23,238 nt of DNA from UBA11996 sp964394975 (GCA_964394975.1 CAYMZR010000025.1:1-23238), one strand, 5' to 3'. Positions 14,474 through 22,724 are shown, numbered from the stretch's first letter. Notes: a model not told the origin generated them from the letters alone. Program-made: numbers and translations.

Positions 14474-16837
14474 TCAGTACACAATATTAGCCGTGTTATA
14501 CATGGCCAAGAATTAGAATTTGAAACAGGAAAATTGGCGCAAAAAGCCGGTGGTTCCGTATTAATCAAGCAGGGTGACAATGTCGTTCTAGCTACCGTCA
14601 CAATGAGTGACCCTAGAGAAGGTATCGATTTCTTTCCTTTAACAGTAGATTTAGAGGAAAGGCATTATGCAATAGGGCAAATACCAGGGAGTTTTTTCAG
14701 ACGCGAAGGCAGGCCTACGACCCATGCTATTTTGACTGACCGCCTTATAGACAGACCGATAAGGCCATTATTCCCCAAAGGCTTCAAAAATGAAGTGCAG
14801 GTTATAGCAACTACTTTGTCTAGTGATAGAGAGATCCCTCTAGATATAATCGCTTTAAACGGTGTTTCAGCCGCCTTGAGCATATCAAACATACCTTTCA
14901 ACGGACCAATCGCCGCAACGCGAATCGGGTACATAGATGGGGAATTTATAATCAATCCCACTTATGCACAGATTGAAGAAAGCCTATTAGACCTTGTCGT
15001 AGCAGGTTCGACAGATGGAGTCTCTATGATGGAGGCTGGAGCACAAGAAGTAGACGAAGACGTTGTGTTTGAAGCAATACAACTTGCTCAGTCAGTAAAT
15101 TTGGACGTCATTTCTATGCAACAGACTTTTGCAGAAGAAATAGGCACACCGAAAGCTGAATACACACCAAGAGGGCATGATCCAGAAGCAGTAGATCGAG
15201 CAAGGTCCATACTTGGAGACCGAATTTATGGTGCGATGTCTGATTCAGAAGATCAGGAAGATATGAGATCCAGATTAAAAGTACTCGAAGACGAACTTAA
15301 GGACTCGCTGTCTGAAGATTTTGACTCAAGTATTGCTGCAGGGGCCTTCGAAGAATTACTTGATGAACAATTCAGAATCAGAATACTCAAAGACGGTGTC
15401 AGACCTGATGGCAGAGGGTTAAGAGAAATTCGTTCTCTTTCAGCTGAAGTATCAATTTTGCCTCGAACCCACGGAACTGGATTATTTAACAGAGGAGAAA
15501 CTCAAATACTAGGAGTAACAACCTTAGGATCTTCAGGTGACGCACAAAGACTTGATAACCTTAGTCCCGAGGAAACTAAAAATTTCATGCTCCATTACAA
15601 TTTCCCCCCCTACTCTGTTGGGGAAGCGAGAAGGGTGGGATCACCTGGCCGAAGGGAGATTGGACATGGTGCCCTAGCAGAACGTGCCTTGAGTGCGGTT
15701 TTACCCTCACAAGAGGATTTTCCTTATACGATACGAATTGTTTGTGAAGCACTAAGCTCCAACGGAAGCACTTCTATGGGTAGTGTTTGTGCAGGCACTC
15801 TTTCATTAATGGATGCTGGTGTCCCAATCAAATCACCCGTAGCGGGAATATCAGTAGGACTAATAACCGGAGAGGACGGAGAATACGTAACATTAACCGA
15901 CATACAAGGTCTTGAAGACCACGTTGGAGATATGGATTTCAAGGTTGCTGGCACCTCAGAAGGAGTAACTGCAATTCAACTGGACATAAAGGTCAACAGC
16001 ATAAGTTTTGACGTAATAAAAGATGCCTTAGCTCAAGCGAAAGAAGCTAGAAGTCAAGTTTTGGAAGTGATCACATCTGCCATTCCTGAAGTCAGATCTG
16101 AAGTCAGTCCTTTCGCACCTAGAATACAAAAAATAATGGTACCTACCGACAAAATAGGCGCTGTGATCGGCCCAGGTGGTAAAACTATACGAGGAATCGT
16201 GGAAGCAACAAATGCCACGGTTGATATACAGGACGATGGCACTGTATTAATTGGATCAGCCAATGCTGATGATGCAGCTAAAGCCATAAAAATGGTCGAA
16301 GATCTCACAAGAGAAATAAAAGTTGGAGAAATATTCACAGGTACTGTAGCGAAAATAGCAAGCTTTGGAGCATTCGTTCAGATTTTGCCAGGTACTGACG
16401 GTATGGTTCATATTAGTGAACTAGCCAACTACAGGGTTGCCAATGTGGAAGATGAAGTCGCGGTCGGAGATGAGGTAGAAGTGAAAGTCATAGGGGTGGA
16501 CCAATCAGGAAAAATCAAATTGTCCATGAAAGCTTTGTTAGACGGTGCTGATGAGACTAGCCCGACTCGACAAAACTCAAGAGAGGAAGTTGAAAAAGTC
16601 GACGTAAATGTAGGAGAAATAATTACTGGTCCTGTTGTAAACATTGCCAAATTTGGAGCTTTTGTTGAAATAGCACCAGGAACTGACGGTATGGTCCATA
16701 TAAGTGAATTAGAAAATTACCGTGTCGCGAAGGTAGAGGACGTTGTGAGCGTGGGAGAAGAAATCACCGTTGAAGTAATAGACGTAGATGACTCGGGTCG
16801 TATAAAACTATCTCGCAAAGCACTCCTGACAGATTAG
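14471..16837 (+). CDS. pnp: Polyribonucleotide nucleotidyltransferase with tandem S1 domains
   Basis: PNPase degrades RNA 3'-to-5' phosphorolytically as a trimeric ring. From the ATT start the protein has 788 residues. Two RNase PH cores are visible: the first around GDNVVLATVT and IPGSFFRREGRPT, the second around RPDGRGLREIRSL, FNRGETQILGVTTLG and VGSPGRREIGHGALAERAL. The KH domain has the GPGG loop (IGAVIGPGGKTIRGI). Unusually, two S1 RNA-binding domains follow (16322-16540 and 16610-16828) where one is normal. The start is inferred as ATT at 14471, since TTG at 14534 would delete 21 residues including the conserved GQELEFETGKLA. Expression may thus depend on initiation factor 3, as for other ATT-start genes. 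Confidence 0.95.
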   Translation: MSVHNISRVIHGQELEFETGKLAQKAGGSVLIKQGDNVVLATVTMSDPREGIDFFPLTVDLEERHYAIGQIPGSFFRREGRPTTHAILTDRLIDRPIRPLFPKGFKNEVQVIATTLSSDREIPLDIIALNGVSAALSISNIPFNGPIAATRIGYIDGEFIINPTYAQIEESLLDLVVAGSTDGVSMMEAGAQEVDEDVVFEAIQLAQSVNLDVISMQQTFAEEIGTPKAEYTPRGHDPEAVDRARSILGDRIYGAMSDSEDQEDMRSRLKVLEDELKDSLSEDFDSSIAAGAFEELLDEQFRIRILKDGVRPDGRGLREIRSLSAEVSILPRTHGTGLFNRGETQILGVTTLGSSGDAQRLDNLSPEETKNFMLHYNFPPYSVGEARRVGSPGRREIGHGALAERALSAVLPSQEDFPYTIRIVCEALSSNGSTSMGSVCAGTLSLMDAGVPIKSPVAGISVGLITGEDGEYVTLTDIQGLEDHVGDMDFKVAGTSEGVTAIQLDIKVNSISFDVIKDALAQAKEARSQVLEVITSAIPEVRSEVSPFAPRIQKIMVPTDKIGAVIGPGGKTIRGIVEATNATVDIQDDGTVLIGSANADDAAKAIKMVEDLTREIKVGEIFTGTVAKIASFGAFVQILPGTDGMVHISELANYRVANVEDEVAVGDEVEVKVIGVDQSGKIKLSMKALLDGADETSPTRQNSREEVEKVDVNVGEIITGPVVNIAKFGAFVEIAPGTDGMVHISELENYRVAKVEDVVSVGEEITVEVIDVDDSGRIKLSRKALLTD
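16322..16828 (+). repeat. Tandem duplicated S1-domain coding segment in pnp
   Basis: Two 219-bp segments, 16322-16540 and 16610-16828, each encode a 73-residue S1 domain starting VGEI and ending KALL. By hand alignment they match at about 54 of 73 residues without gaps. The 23-residue linker is polar and probably flexible. DNA-level identity is lower because many third positions differ. Confidence 0.85.
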
Positions 16838-16896
16838 TCCTGAAAGGATGTGACGCTAGGCTAGATACTATAACCAGAACGATAAGGGAGTTCCAT

Positions 16897-17688
16897 ATGG
16901 CTAATATCAAAGTCGTTGTTAACGGAGTCCTCGGCAAAATGGGTCAGGAAGTACTGAATGCAGTGGCTAATGCTGAAGGTATGGCTCCAATCGCTGGCTC
17001 GGATATTGCTACCACTGTGGATCAAATCACCTCGCCTATTGGGAAAGGTGTTATCCCTGTGTACAAAGATATAAAAGATGCCGTAAAGGAGGCTGACGTT
17101 GTAGTCGACTTTACTAACGCCTCCGGAGCGAGATCAGTGATGGAAGCAGCGGCACCAGCAGGGGCCAATTGTGTTATTGGCTCCACTGGATTATCTCAGG
17201 CAGATTTTGAAATAGCTGAATCCTTAGCTGAATCCAATAAGACAAGCATAATTATTGCTCCCAATTTTGCTATGGGAGCTGTACTCATGTCACATTTAGT
17301 TAAAGAAGCCGCTAGGTTTTTTGACTACGCCGACCTGACAGAAGTCCACCATGAAGCGAAGATAGATGCTCCATCTGGTACCGCAATTGCAATAGCTCAA
17401 GCAGCAGCAGAAGGCAAAGGTGGAACTTTTGAGGCCCCAATTGCAGAAAAAGAGCTTATTGAAAATACAAGGGGAGGAAACCATGCAGGAGTGGTAGTAC
17501 ACAGTGGCAGAATGCCAGGACGAGTGGCTCACCACGAAATGGTTTTTGGATCCCTAGGACAAACTTTGACGATACGGCATGACTCTATCAACAGAGAAAG
17601 CTTTATGCCAGGTGTAATTATGGCAATAAATGCCTCAAAATCATCGAATGGTTTAACAGTAGGGTTGGACAAAATCATGGGGTTATAG
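16897..17688 (+). CDS. dapB: 4-hydroxy-tetrahydrodipicolinate reductase
   Basis: This 263-residue enzyme reduces the DapA product with NAD(P)H to tetrahydrodipicolinate in lysine/diaminopimelate synthesis. The Rossmann motif is GVLGKMG at 10-16, followed by GSTGL and APNFAMGAVLM. The catalytic block EVHHEAKIDAPSGTA contains H151, H152 and K155, and the RHDSINRESF motif is near the C terminus. Length is typical. The SD AAGGGAG lies just upstream of ATG 16897. It is first of three adjacent lysine-pathway genes, 59 bp after pnp. Confidence 0.96.
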   Translation: MANIKVVVNGVLGKMGQEVLNAVANAEGMAPIAGSDIATTVDQITSPIGKGVIPVYKDIKDAVKEADVVVDFTNASGARSVMEAAAPAGANCVIGSTGLSQADFEIAESLAESNKTSIIIAPNFAMGAVLMSHLVKEAARFFDYADLTEVHHEAKIDAPSGTAIAIAQAAAEGKGGTFEAPIAEKELIENTRGGNHAGVVVHSGRMPGRVAHHEMVFGSLGQTLTIRHDSINRESFMPGVIMAINASKSSNGLTVGLDKIMGL

Positions 17689-17753
17689 ACATCCCAATCT
17701 ATAGTAACCACCTGCATTTATTCGCTTAATATTCAAATCACGGAGGAACTTAC

Positions 17754-18788
17754 TTGAATTCTTGCAAAATCGCCGTTGTTGGAGCAACAGGAGCCGTAGG
17801 TCAGGTTTTTTTGGACATTGCCAAACAACGAAATTTCCCTGTAGATCAAATTCGACTATGTGCTTCAACACGATCGGTCGGGAAAAAAATTACATTTAAA
17901 TCTCAGGAAATAGTAGTCGAGTTGTGCACCCCTGAAGTTTTAGATGAAGTTGATTTTGCATTCATTTCAGCCAGTGGCGATGTAAGTAGGGAAATTGCAC
18001 CATTGGCAGCCAAACATGGAACAGTAGCGATCGATGATAGTTCTACCTTCAGAATGGATGATGATGTTCCCTTGGTGGTACCCGAAGTGAATGCTGAGGA
18101 TCTAAATGAACACAAAGGAATAGTATCCATTCCAAATTGTTCTACCACACCGTTGGTCATGGTATTAAATCCGTTAATGAAAAAATCTTCAGTAAAACGA
18201 GTAGTGGTTGACACATTCCAATCTGTAACCGGAACTGGTGCTGCTGCATTGACTGAAATGGAACATCAAACCGAAGCAATCTTAAATGATCGCCCAGTCA
18301 CAACCAACGAATACCCTCACCAAATAGCCTTTAATGTGTTGCCTCATATAGAGCCTTTCCAAGAGAACGGTTACACCAGAGAAGAAATGAAAATGCTCTA
18401 TGAGACGCAAAAAATATTGCACAATTCCAACATTTTAGTCTCTGCAACATGCGTAAGAGTACCAGTTGCTGTCAGCCACAGCGAGGCGATACATATCGAA
18501 TTTGAAGATTCAATATCTCCAAATGAAGTAACGGAAATATTAGAAAATGAGCCTGGTATAACGGTTGTAGACGACCCTTTCTCTGACGTGTATCCTATGC
18601 CAATAGACGCGGCCGGAGGCGACGATGTTCTTGTGGGGAGAATAAGAAAAGATATATCGCATCCCAATGGAATAGCTATGTGGGTTGTCTGTGACAACCT
18701 ACGAAAAGGTGCAGCCTTGAATGCTATTCAAATAGCAGAAGAAATGATGAAACGCGACGTGGTATCTGTAAGAAACTGGAGGAAATAA
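17754..18788 (+). CDS. asd: Aspartate-semialdehyde dehydrogenase
   Basis: This 344-residue enzyme reduces aspartyl phosphate to aspartate semialdehyde, feeding lysine, threonine, methionine and diaminopimelate synthesis. NADP-binding VVGATGAVGQVFL is at the N terminus, the catalytic C129 is in SIPNCSTTPLV, and the dimer/active-site motif FQSVTGTGAAALTEM follows. A C-terminal VPVAVSHSEAIHIE segment carries a catalytic-type His. The start is TTG at 17754, with GGAGG (17742-17746) 7 nt upstream; there is no in-frame ATG before the Rossmann strand. The dapA gene starts 4 bp after the stop, so the two are coupled. Confidence 0.96.
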   Translation: MNSCKIAVVGATGAVGQVFLDIAKQRNFPVDQIRLCASTRSVGKKITFKSQEIVVELCTPEVLDEVDFAFISASGDVSREIAPLAAKHGTVAIDDSSTFRMDDDVPLVVPEVNAEDLNEHKGIVSIPNCSTTPLVMVLNPLMKKSSVKRVVVDTFQSVTGTGAAALTEMEHQTEAILNDRPVTTNEYPHQIAFNVLPHIEPFQENGYTREEMKMLYETQKILHNSNILVSATCVRVPVAVSHSEAIHIEFEDSISPNEVTEILENEPGITVVDDPFSDVYPMPIDAAGGDDVLVGRIRKDISHPNGIAMWVVCDNLRKGAALNAIQIAEEMMKRDVVSVRNWRK

Positions 18789-18792
18789 GAAG

Positions 18793-19686
18793 ATGGTAGA
18801 TTTTGGAAGACTTCTCACGGCTATGATTACCCCTTTCGATTCCGAAGGTAATATCGACTTCCCGCAAGCCAGAAAACTAGCAAAGGCATTAGTTGCCTCA
18901 GGAACTGACGGATTGGTAATAGGTGGCACGACAGGTGAATCTCCATCCATGTCAGATGATGAAAAAGTTCGACTATTCGCTGAAGTTAAGGAAGCTGTGG
19001 GAAATACTGCTACCGTAATTGCCGGAACTACCGACAACAACCATCGAAAATCTGTGGAACTGTCCATTGAAGCAGAAAAAGTAGGCGCTGATGGATTACT
19101 ACTGACGGTGCCTGCATACAACAAGCCCACACAAGAAGGACTCTACCAGAACTTTAAAGCCATATCTGAATCAACTTCTCTTCCTGGACTTTTGTACAAC
19201 GTACCATCTAGAACAGCATTAAACATGACAATAGAAACCACGCTCCGTCTTGCTGAAATAGACAACATAGTAGGTGTCAAAGAAGCCTCCAGTGACTATG
19301 TCCAAATCACCAACATTATCGACAAGGCTCCTGACGGATTTCGGGTTTGGTCTGGAAACGATGACGAAACGTTCCCTATTATGTGTGTTGGTGGGCATGG
19401 GGTAGTAAGCGTTGCCTCAAACCTCTATGGAAACCAGATTAAAACGATGATGGGCCTTATTCTTGAAGGCAACATTGAAAGCGCAGCTGCAGAGCACAAA
19501 AGGCTTTTACCGATTTTTAAAGCTCTTTTTTGGGTAACTAACCCAATTCCGATAAAATATGCTGTAAACAGGGCAGGTTTTGATGCTGGACCAAACAGGT
19601 TACCTCTTTGCGACCCAGATGGAGATTTTGTATCAACTTTTAATCCCGTGATGGATGCATACGAGTTCGATTTACCAGTTTCCTAA
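18793..19686 (+). CDS. dapA: 4-hydroxy-tetrahydrodipicolinate synthase
   Basis: This 297-residue TIM-barrel aldolase condenses pyruvate with aspartate semialdehyde. The Schiff-base lysine is K163 (GVKEASSDY), the catalytic triad includes T46/T47 (GGTTGESPSM) and Y135 (LLYNVPSR), and R140 fits the substrate-carboxylate position. Length matches the family. Its ATG is 4 bp after the asd stop, with GGAGG just upstream inside the end of asd. The gene ends 21 bp before the convergent purA gene, and no intrinsic terminator is visible in the gap. Confidence 0.96.
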   Translation: MVDFGRLLTAMITPFDSEGNIDFPQARKLAKALVASGTDGLVIGGTTGESPSMSDDEKVRLFAEVKEAVGNTATVIAGTTDNNHRKSVELSIEAEKVGADGLLLTVPAYNKPTQEGLYQNFKAISESTSLPGLLYNVPSRTALNMTIETTLRLAEIDNIVGVKEASSDYVQITNIIDKAPDGFRVWSGNDDETFPIMCVGGHGVVSVASNLYGNQIKTMMGLILEGNIESAAAEHKRLLPIFKALFWVTNPIPIKYAVNRAGFDAGPNRLPLCDPDGDFVSTFNPVMDAYEFDLPVS

Positions 19687-19707
19687 ACATTAACCTCGTC
19701 GTACAGC

Positions 19708-21000
19708 CTACGAATCGAGTATATCTCGCACCATTATTGTGTGGTTCCTGTGTGGACCAGTGGATATGATGTCTACTGGACACCCGATCAATCCTTCTAG
19801 GCGTGCCACATATTCGCGTGCCTTCACCGGCAATTTTGATATGTCTGATATACCTGCGGTAGGTATATCCCATCCTTCTAGGGTCTCATACACAGGAGTA
19901 CACCTCTCCAAGGCAGCAACTCCACCGGGAGGCTCATCTAGCATTTCACCATCCAATTTATATCCCACACAAATATTTATAGAATCCAAATGATCCAGCA
20001 CATCCAATCTTGTAATTACAGCAGAGGTATATCCGTTAATCCTGTTGCTATATTTTGCGAGAACACCATCAAACCACCCAATTCGCCTAGCTCGTCCCGT
20101 GGTGGTACCAAATTCCTTTGCGACAGTGCGTATCCCCTCTCCTATGTCATCAAATAGTTCTGTAGGAAATGGCCCTGATCCAACTCTAGTGTTATAGGCT
20201 TTAAATATCCCTAAAACATTTGTAATCTGATTAGGCTGTATCGCTAGTCCGGTACTAGCTCCGCCAATGGTAGGACTTGAAGATGTCACAAATGGATAAG
20301 TACCGTGATCCAAATCAAGCAGTATGCCTTGAGCCCCTTCCAAAACTACCGTCCCACCAGCGTCTAAGGTGTCGTTCACATATCGCCCCACAGGTTTGAT
20401 AAAGGAAGCTAGCTGCTTTTGCCAGTATCCACTCTTTTCAAGTATAAAATTTAACGAAACTGGTTCAACTTCATACACTTTTTCCAATATTGCGTTCGTA
20501 AAAGGAAGCACCTCCTCTAAACGAGCCATCAAGACCTCCAGATCCATGATATCTGCGGCTCTAATCCCAGTCCTGGAAGTTTTGTCACTATATGCAGGTC
20601 CAATTCCTTTTCCTGTGGTGCCTATAGCTTGGGCTCCCCGTCGCTCTTCTGCCAAAGTATCCAAAATTACGTGATAAGGCATTATTAGATGCGCTCTTTC
20701 ACTGATCATAAGGGAGTTGCTTATATCAACCCCCGCTTGCTTCAAGGCCTCCATTTCCTCAATTAGTACATCAGGATCTACTACTACACCATTACCTATA
20801 ACATTCATAACGCCTTCACTAAAAACGCCACAAGGAACAAGATGCAGGCTAAAGTCGCCTAAATCATTTATGACTGTATGGCCAGCATTGTTGCCACCGG
20901 AGAATCTAGCCACGATATCTGCTCGTCGTGAGAGATAATCTATTATCTTACCTTTACCCTCGTCGCCCCATTGTGCACCGAGGATCGCATAGGCAGGCAT
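19708..21000 (-). CDS. purA: Adenylosuccinate synthetase
   Basis: PurA joins IMP and aspartate using GTP, the first committed step to AMP. The protein begins MPAYAILGAQWGDEGKGK, with catalytic D13 and H41 (GGNNAGHTV) at the canonical positions. The IMP-binding TTGKGIGPAYSDKTSR and TTGRARRIGWFD segments are also present. I chose the ATG at 21000, giving 430 residues: AGGAG lies 8 nt upstream and the family starts here. A longer frame with ATG at 21087 would add 29 non-homologous residues. The gene is on the minus strand, convergent with dapA. Confidence 0.96.
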   Translation of the reverse strand: MPAYAILGAQWGDEGKGKIIDYLSRRADIVARFSGGNNAGHTVINDLGDFSLHLVPCGVFSEGVMNVIGNGVVVDPDVLIEEMEALKQAGVDISNSLMISERAHLIMPYHVILDTLAEERRGAQAIGTTGKGIGPAYSDKTSRTGIRAADIMDLEVLMARLEEVLPFTNAILEKVYEVEPVSLNFILEKSGYWQKQLASFIKPVGRYVNDTLDAGGTVVLEGAQGILLDLDHGTYPFVTSSSPTIGGASTGLAIQPNQITNVLGIFKAYNTRVGSGPFPTELFDDIGEGIRTVAKEFGTTTGRARRIGWFDGVLAKYSNRINGYTSAVITRLDVLDHLDSINICVGYKLDGEMLDEPPGGVAALERCTPVYETLEGWDIPTAGISDISKLPVKAREYVARLEGLIGCPVDIISTGPHRNHTIMVRDILDS

Positions 21001-21047
21001 CAGCAATTCTCCTAAATATATTAATATTTCTGAGCAAAAAAATTTCT

Positions 21048-21069
21048 CCTCAATGAGGGTCCGGACCTC
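21048..21069 (-). other. Competing short hairpins in the purA leader
   Basis: In the minus-strand RNA the order GAGG (21069-21066), CCTC (21058-21055), GAGG (21051-21048) lets the central CCTC pair with either neighbour. A perfect palindrome GGTCCGGACC covers 21058-21067. A run of seven U's follows (21042-21036). Stems are only 4-5 bp, so an attenuator function is speculative. Confidence 0.25.
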
Positions 21070-21105
21070 AAAACTCCGACGCTTCACAGGGAGATACCAA
21101 CTCGA

Positions 21106-21114
21106 AGTATAACA
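21106..21114 (-). promoter_or_regulatory. Possible extended -10 promoter of purA
   Basis: On the minus strand TGT-TATACT (TGn extension plus a 5/6 -10 box) lies about 105 bp before the purA ATG, with no convincing -35 box. The predicted leader of about 99 nt would include the GAGG/CCTC structures. Confidence 0.35.
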
Positions 21115-21153
21115 GATGTATACCGAAGGATTGGTAGTAGTTAAATAGAGCTT

Positions 21154-21996
21154 TTAGAGAAAATCGTTAGCAAACCCGTCTAATTGTTGCAAAGCTTCCT
21201 TTTCCTCGATGCTATCGATAGATAAAACGATCCTTTCTGCTCCTGCGGAAAAAAGTTCATCTACTATGCTAGGGTCCGGAGTAGCACCATAGACGGTTAT
21301 ACCGATCGTTGAAAAATCCCTACCGGATTCTTCACAAAGTCGTTTGAGCTCATTTTTACCTGATTCAATTCCATCAGGCGTTATCCGGTTAGGCATCCAT
21401 GCATCTCCCCAGCCAACAATTCTTTTGAAAACATTTTTGGCATGCCCACCCAGATATATAGGTGGATGCGGACGTTGAATAGGCCTAGGGAAAGAATATA
21501 CAGGAGGAAAATCATAATATTTGCCATGATATTCACTTTCTACCGTAGTCCAAAGTTCCTTCATAGCCATCACAGATTCTCTAGTCTGAGTCCACCGATG
21601 TGCAAAGTCGCCACCCATGATATCGGTTTCTTCTTCCAGCCACCCAGCCCCAATACCAAACAAGAATCTTCCATTAGCATACATGTCCAAAGTGGCTACC
21701 TCTTTGGCAAGTAACAGTGGATTTCTTTCTGGTACCAAGCAAATCCCAGTTCCTAGAAACAGTTTTTCAGTGACTGCAGAGGCTCTGCCCAAGGCAACAA
21801 AAGGATCTGCAACATCTGCATATTTCTTCGGTATAACTCCTCCTGGGCCTGGCCAAGGGGTTTTCGTTCCAACGGGCAATACCGGGTGTTCAGCAACCCA
21901 AAGAGAATCAAATCCAGCTTCTTCCGCCTTAGCTGCTAACACTGCTATATCTATCGAATAATCGGTCGGAAATGTAGTTATTCCTATGCTACCCAT
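21154..21996 (-). CDS. LLM-class (F420-type) flavin-dependent oxidoreductase
   Basis: This 280-residue luciferase-like monooxygenase-fold protein starts with MGSIGITTFPTDYSIDIAVLA and carries AEEAGFDSLWVAEHP, the FLGTGICLVPERNPLLLAKEVATLD block and FGIGAGWLEEE. These are hallmarks of the TIGR03619-like F420-dependent subgroup. Such enzymes use F420 or FMN to oxidise or reduce small organics. The cofactor is inferred from subgroup resemblance and the substrate is unknown. AGAGAGG lies upstream of the ATG at 21996. It is downstream of the 118-residue unknown gene on the same strand with a 31-bp gap, so the two may form a small operon. Confidence 0.9.
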   Translation of the reverse strand: MGSIGITTFPTDYSIDIAVLAAKAEEAGFDSLWVAEHPVLPVGTKTPWPGPGGVIPKKYADVADPFVALGRASAVTEKLFLGTGICLVPERNPLLLAKEVATLDMYANGRFLFGIGAGWLEEETDIMGGDFAHRWTQTRESVMAMKELWTTVESEYHGKYYDFPPVYSFPRPIQRPHPPIYLGGHAKNVFKRIVGWGDAWMPNRITPDGIESGKNELKRLCEESGRDFSTIGITVYGATPDPSIVDELFSAGAERIVLSIDSIEEKEALQQLDGFANDFL

Positions 21997-22027
21997 TTAT
22001 ATGTACCTCTCTTAAAATTCCGCTGTA

Positions 22028-22384
22028 TCAGCCCAGTTCTATCAATAGTTTGATAGCTCGGTAAAGGTATACTGTTTCCTCCTCCGGTGGCAAATCCAAA
22101 TCTTTGAATTGCTCAGATTGTTCGTAGCCTCCCAAAGTTGATGCTCCAGGAAGTATAGACAAGCTTAATTCTTTTAAAACCCCTTCTGGAGTAACCACAA
22201 TACAACCTCTGTCTGGGAACCCAGTAATTGGGTCTATTTCTATCGCCTGGACAGTTTCCATACCCAAAAATCCAGGAAACTTTTCCACAGCAGTTGCTAT
22301 TCCAATCAACAACTCCTGCAATTCAGCATTACCTTTATTCAAAATTAAGTCGGCACGCAATTCAGGTTTCTCTGTAGAATCCAT
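22028..22384 (-). CDS. Hypothetical protein, 118 residues
   Basis: I do not recognise this family. The protein is soluble and acidic with one Cys. Its pattern alternates strands and helices: an N-terminal helix (NAELQELLIGIATAVEKF), two predicted strands (METVQAIEID and DRGCIVVTPEGVL), and a C-terminal helix (ETVYLYRAIKLLIELG). The start ATG at 22384 has AAGGGG about 10 nt upstream. It is followed at 31 bp by the LLM oxidoreductase gene and is transcribed away from the tRNA cluster; its start lies 3 bp from the tRNA operon's -35 box. Confidence 0.75.
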   Translation of the reverse strand: MDSTEKPELRADLILNKGNAELQELLIGIATAVEKFPGFLGMETVQAIEIDPITGFPDRGCIVVTPEGVLKELSLSILPGASTLGGYEQSEQFKDLDLPPEEETVYLYRAIKLLIELG

Positions 22385-22387
22385 TGT

Positions 22388-22416
22388 TTGACACCCCTTA
22401 TACCGGCTATTATATT
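22388..22416 (+). promoter_or_regulatory. Consensus sigma70 promoter of the tRNA operon
   Basis: A perfect TTGACA (22388-22393) and TATATT (22411-22416, 5/6) are separated by exactly 17 bp, with tRNA-Met starting 23 bp beyond the -10 box. This is the best promoter match in the window. On the minus strand 22409-22414 reads TATAAT, so the same site could also fire towards the 118-residue gene. Confidence 0.75.
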
Positions 22417-22439
22417 TTATTAGTCTTCGAGATTTTCAT

Positions 22440-22512
22440 GGCTACGTAGCTCAGGGGTTAGAGCGGGCGCTTCATAAGCGCTAGGTCGCTGGTTCAAATC
22501 CAGCCGTAGCCA
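22440..22512 (+). tRNA. tRNA-Met (CAT), elongator type
   Basis: It folds as a complete cloverleaf: acceptor GGCTACG/CGTAGCC, D stem GCTC/GAGC, anticodon loop TTCATAA, and T stem GCTGG/CCAGC. G1-C72 pairs normally, so it is not initiator tRNA. The acceptor and D arm closely match E. coli elongator Met tRNA. A tRNA-Ile2 read with lysidine is less likely. CCA is not encoded. Confidence 0.93.
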
Positions 22513-22555
22513 GAAAAATTCAGTCTCTAGGAATTGACCTTACTGGGCGAAATTT

Positions 22556-22632
22556 GGGCGGTTAGCTCAGCCGGTTAGAGCGCTACCTTCACACGGTAGA
22601 AGTCAGAGGTTCGAGTCCTCTATCGCCCACCA
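22556..22632 (+). tRNA. tRNA-Val (CAC)
   Basis: Acceptor GGGCGGT pairs with ATCGCCC, including one G-U pair. D stem GCTC/GAGC, anticodon stem CTACC/GGTAG with loop TTCACAC (anticodon CAC), T stem AGAGG/CCTCT. The 3' CCA is encoded, unlike the preceding tRNA. Confidence 0.94.
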
Positions 22633-22638
22633 GTAGAT

Positions 22639-22724
22639 GCCGAAGTGGCGGAACGGTAGACGCGCTACGTTCAGGACGTAGTATCCGCAAGGGTGTGTGG
22701 GTTCGAATCCCTCCTTCGGCACCA
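22639..22724 (+). tRNA. tRNA-Leu (CAG)
   Basis: This class II tRNA has acceptor GCCGAAG/CTTCGGC, anticodon stem CTACG/CGTAG around loop TTCAGGA (anticodon CAG), and a long variable arm of the kind found in Leu/Ser/Tyr tRNAs. The encoded CCA ends at 22724. It lies 6 bp after tRNA-Val, so the two are surely co-transcribed. Confidence 0.94.

Noticed and set aside
18699..19130. Long minus-strand open frame of 143 codons inside asd/dapA
   Set aside because: It lies antisense to well-supported dapA and its Ser/Thr-rich product is typical of a shadow frame.
21001..21087. Longer purA start giving 29 extra N-terminal residues
   Set aside because: The extension does not resemble PurA, while ATG 21000 has a proper SD and matches the family N terminus and residue numbering (D13, H41).
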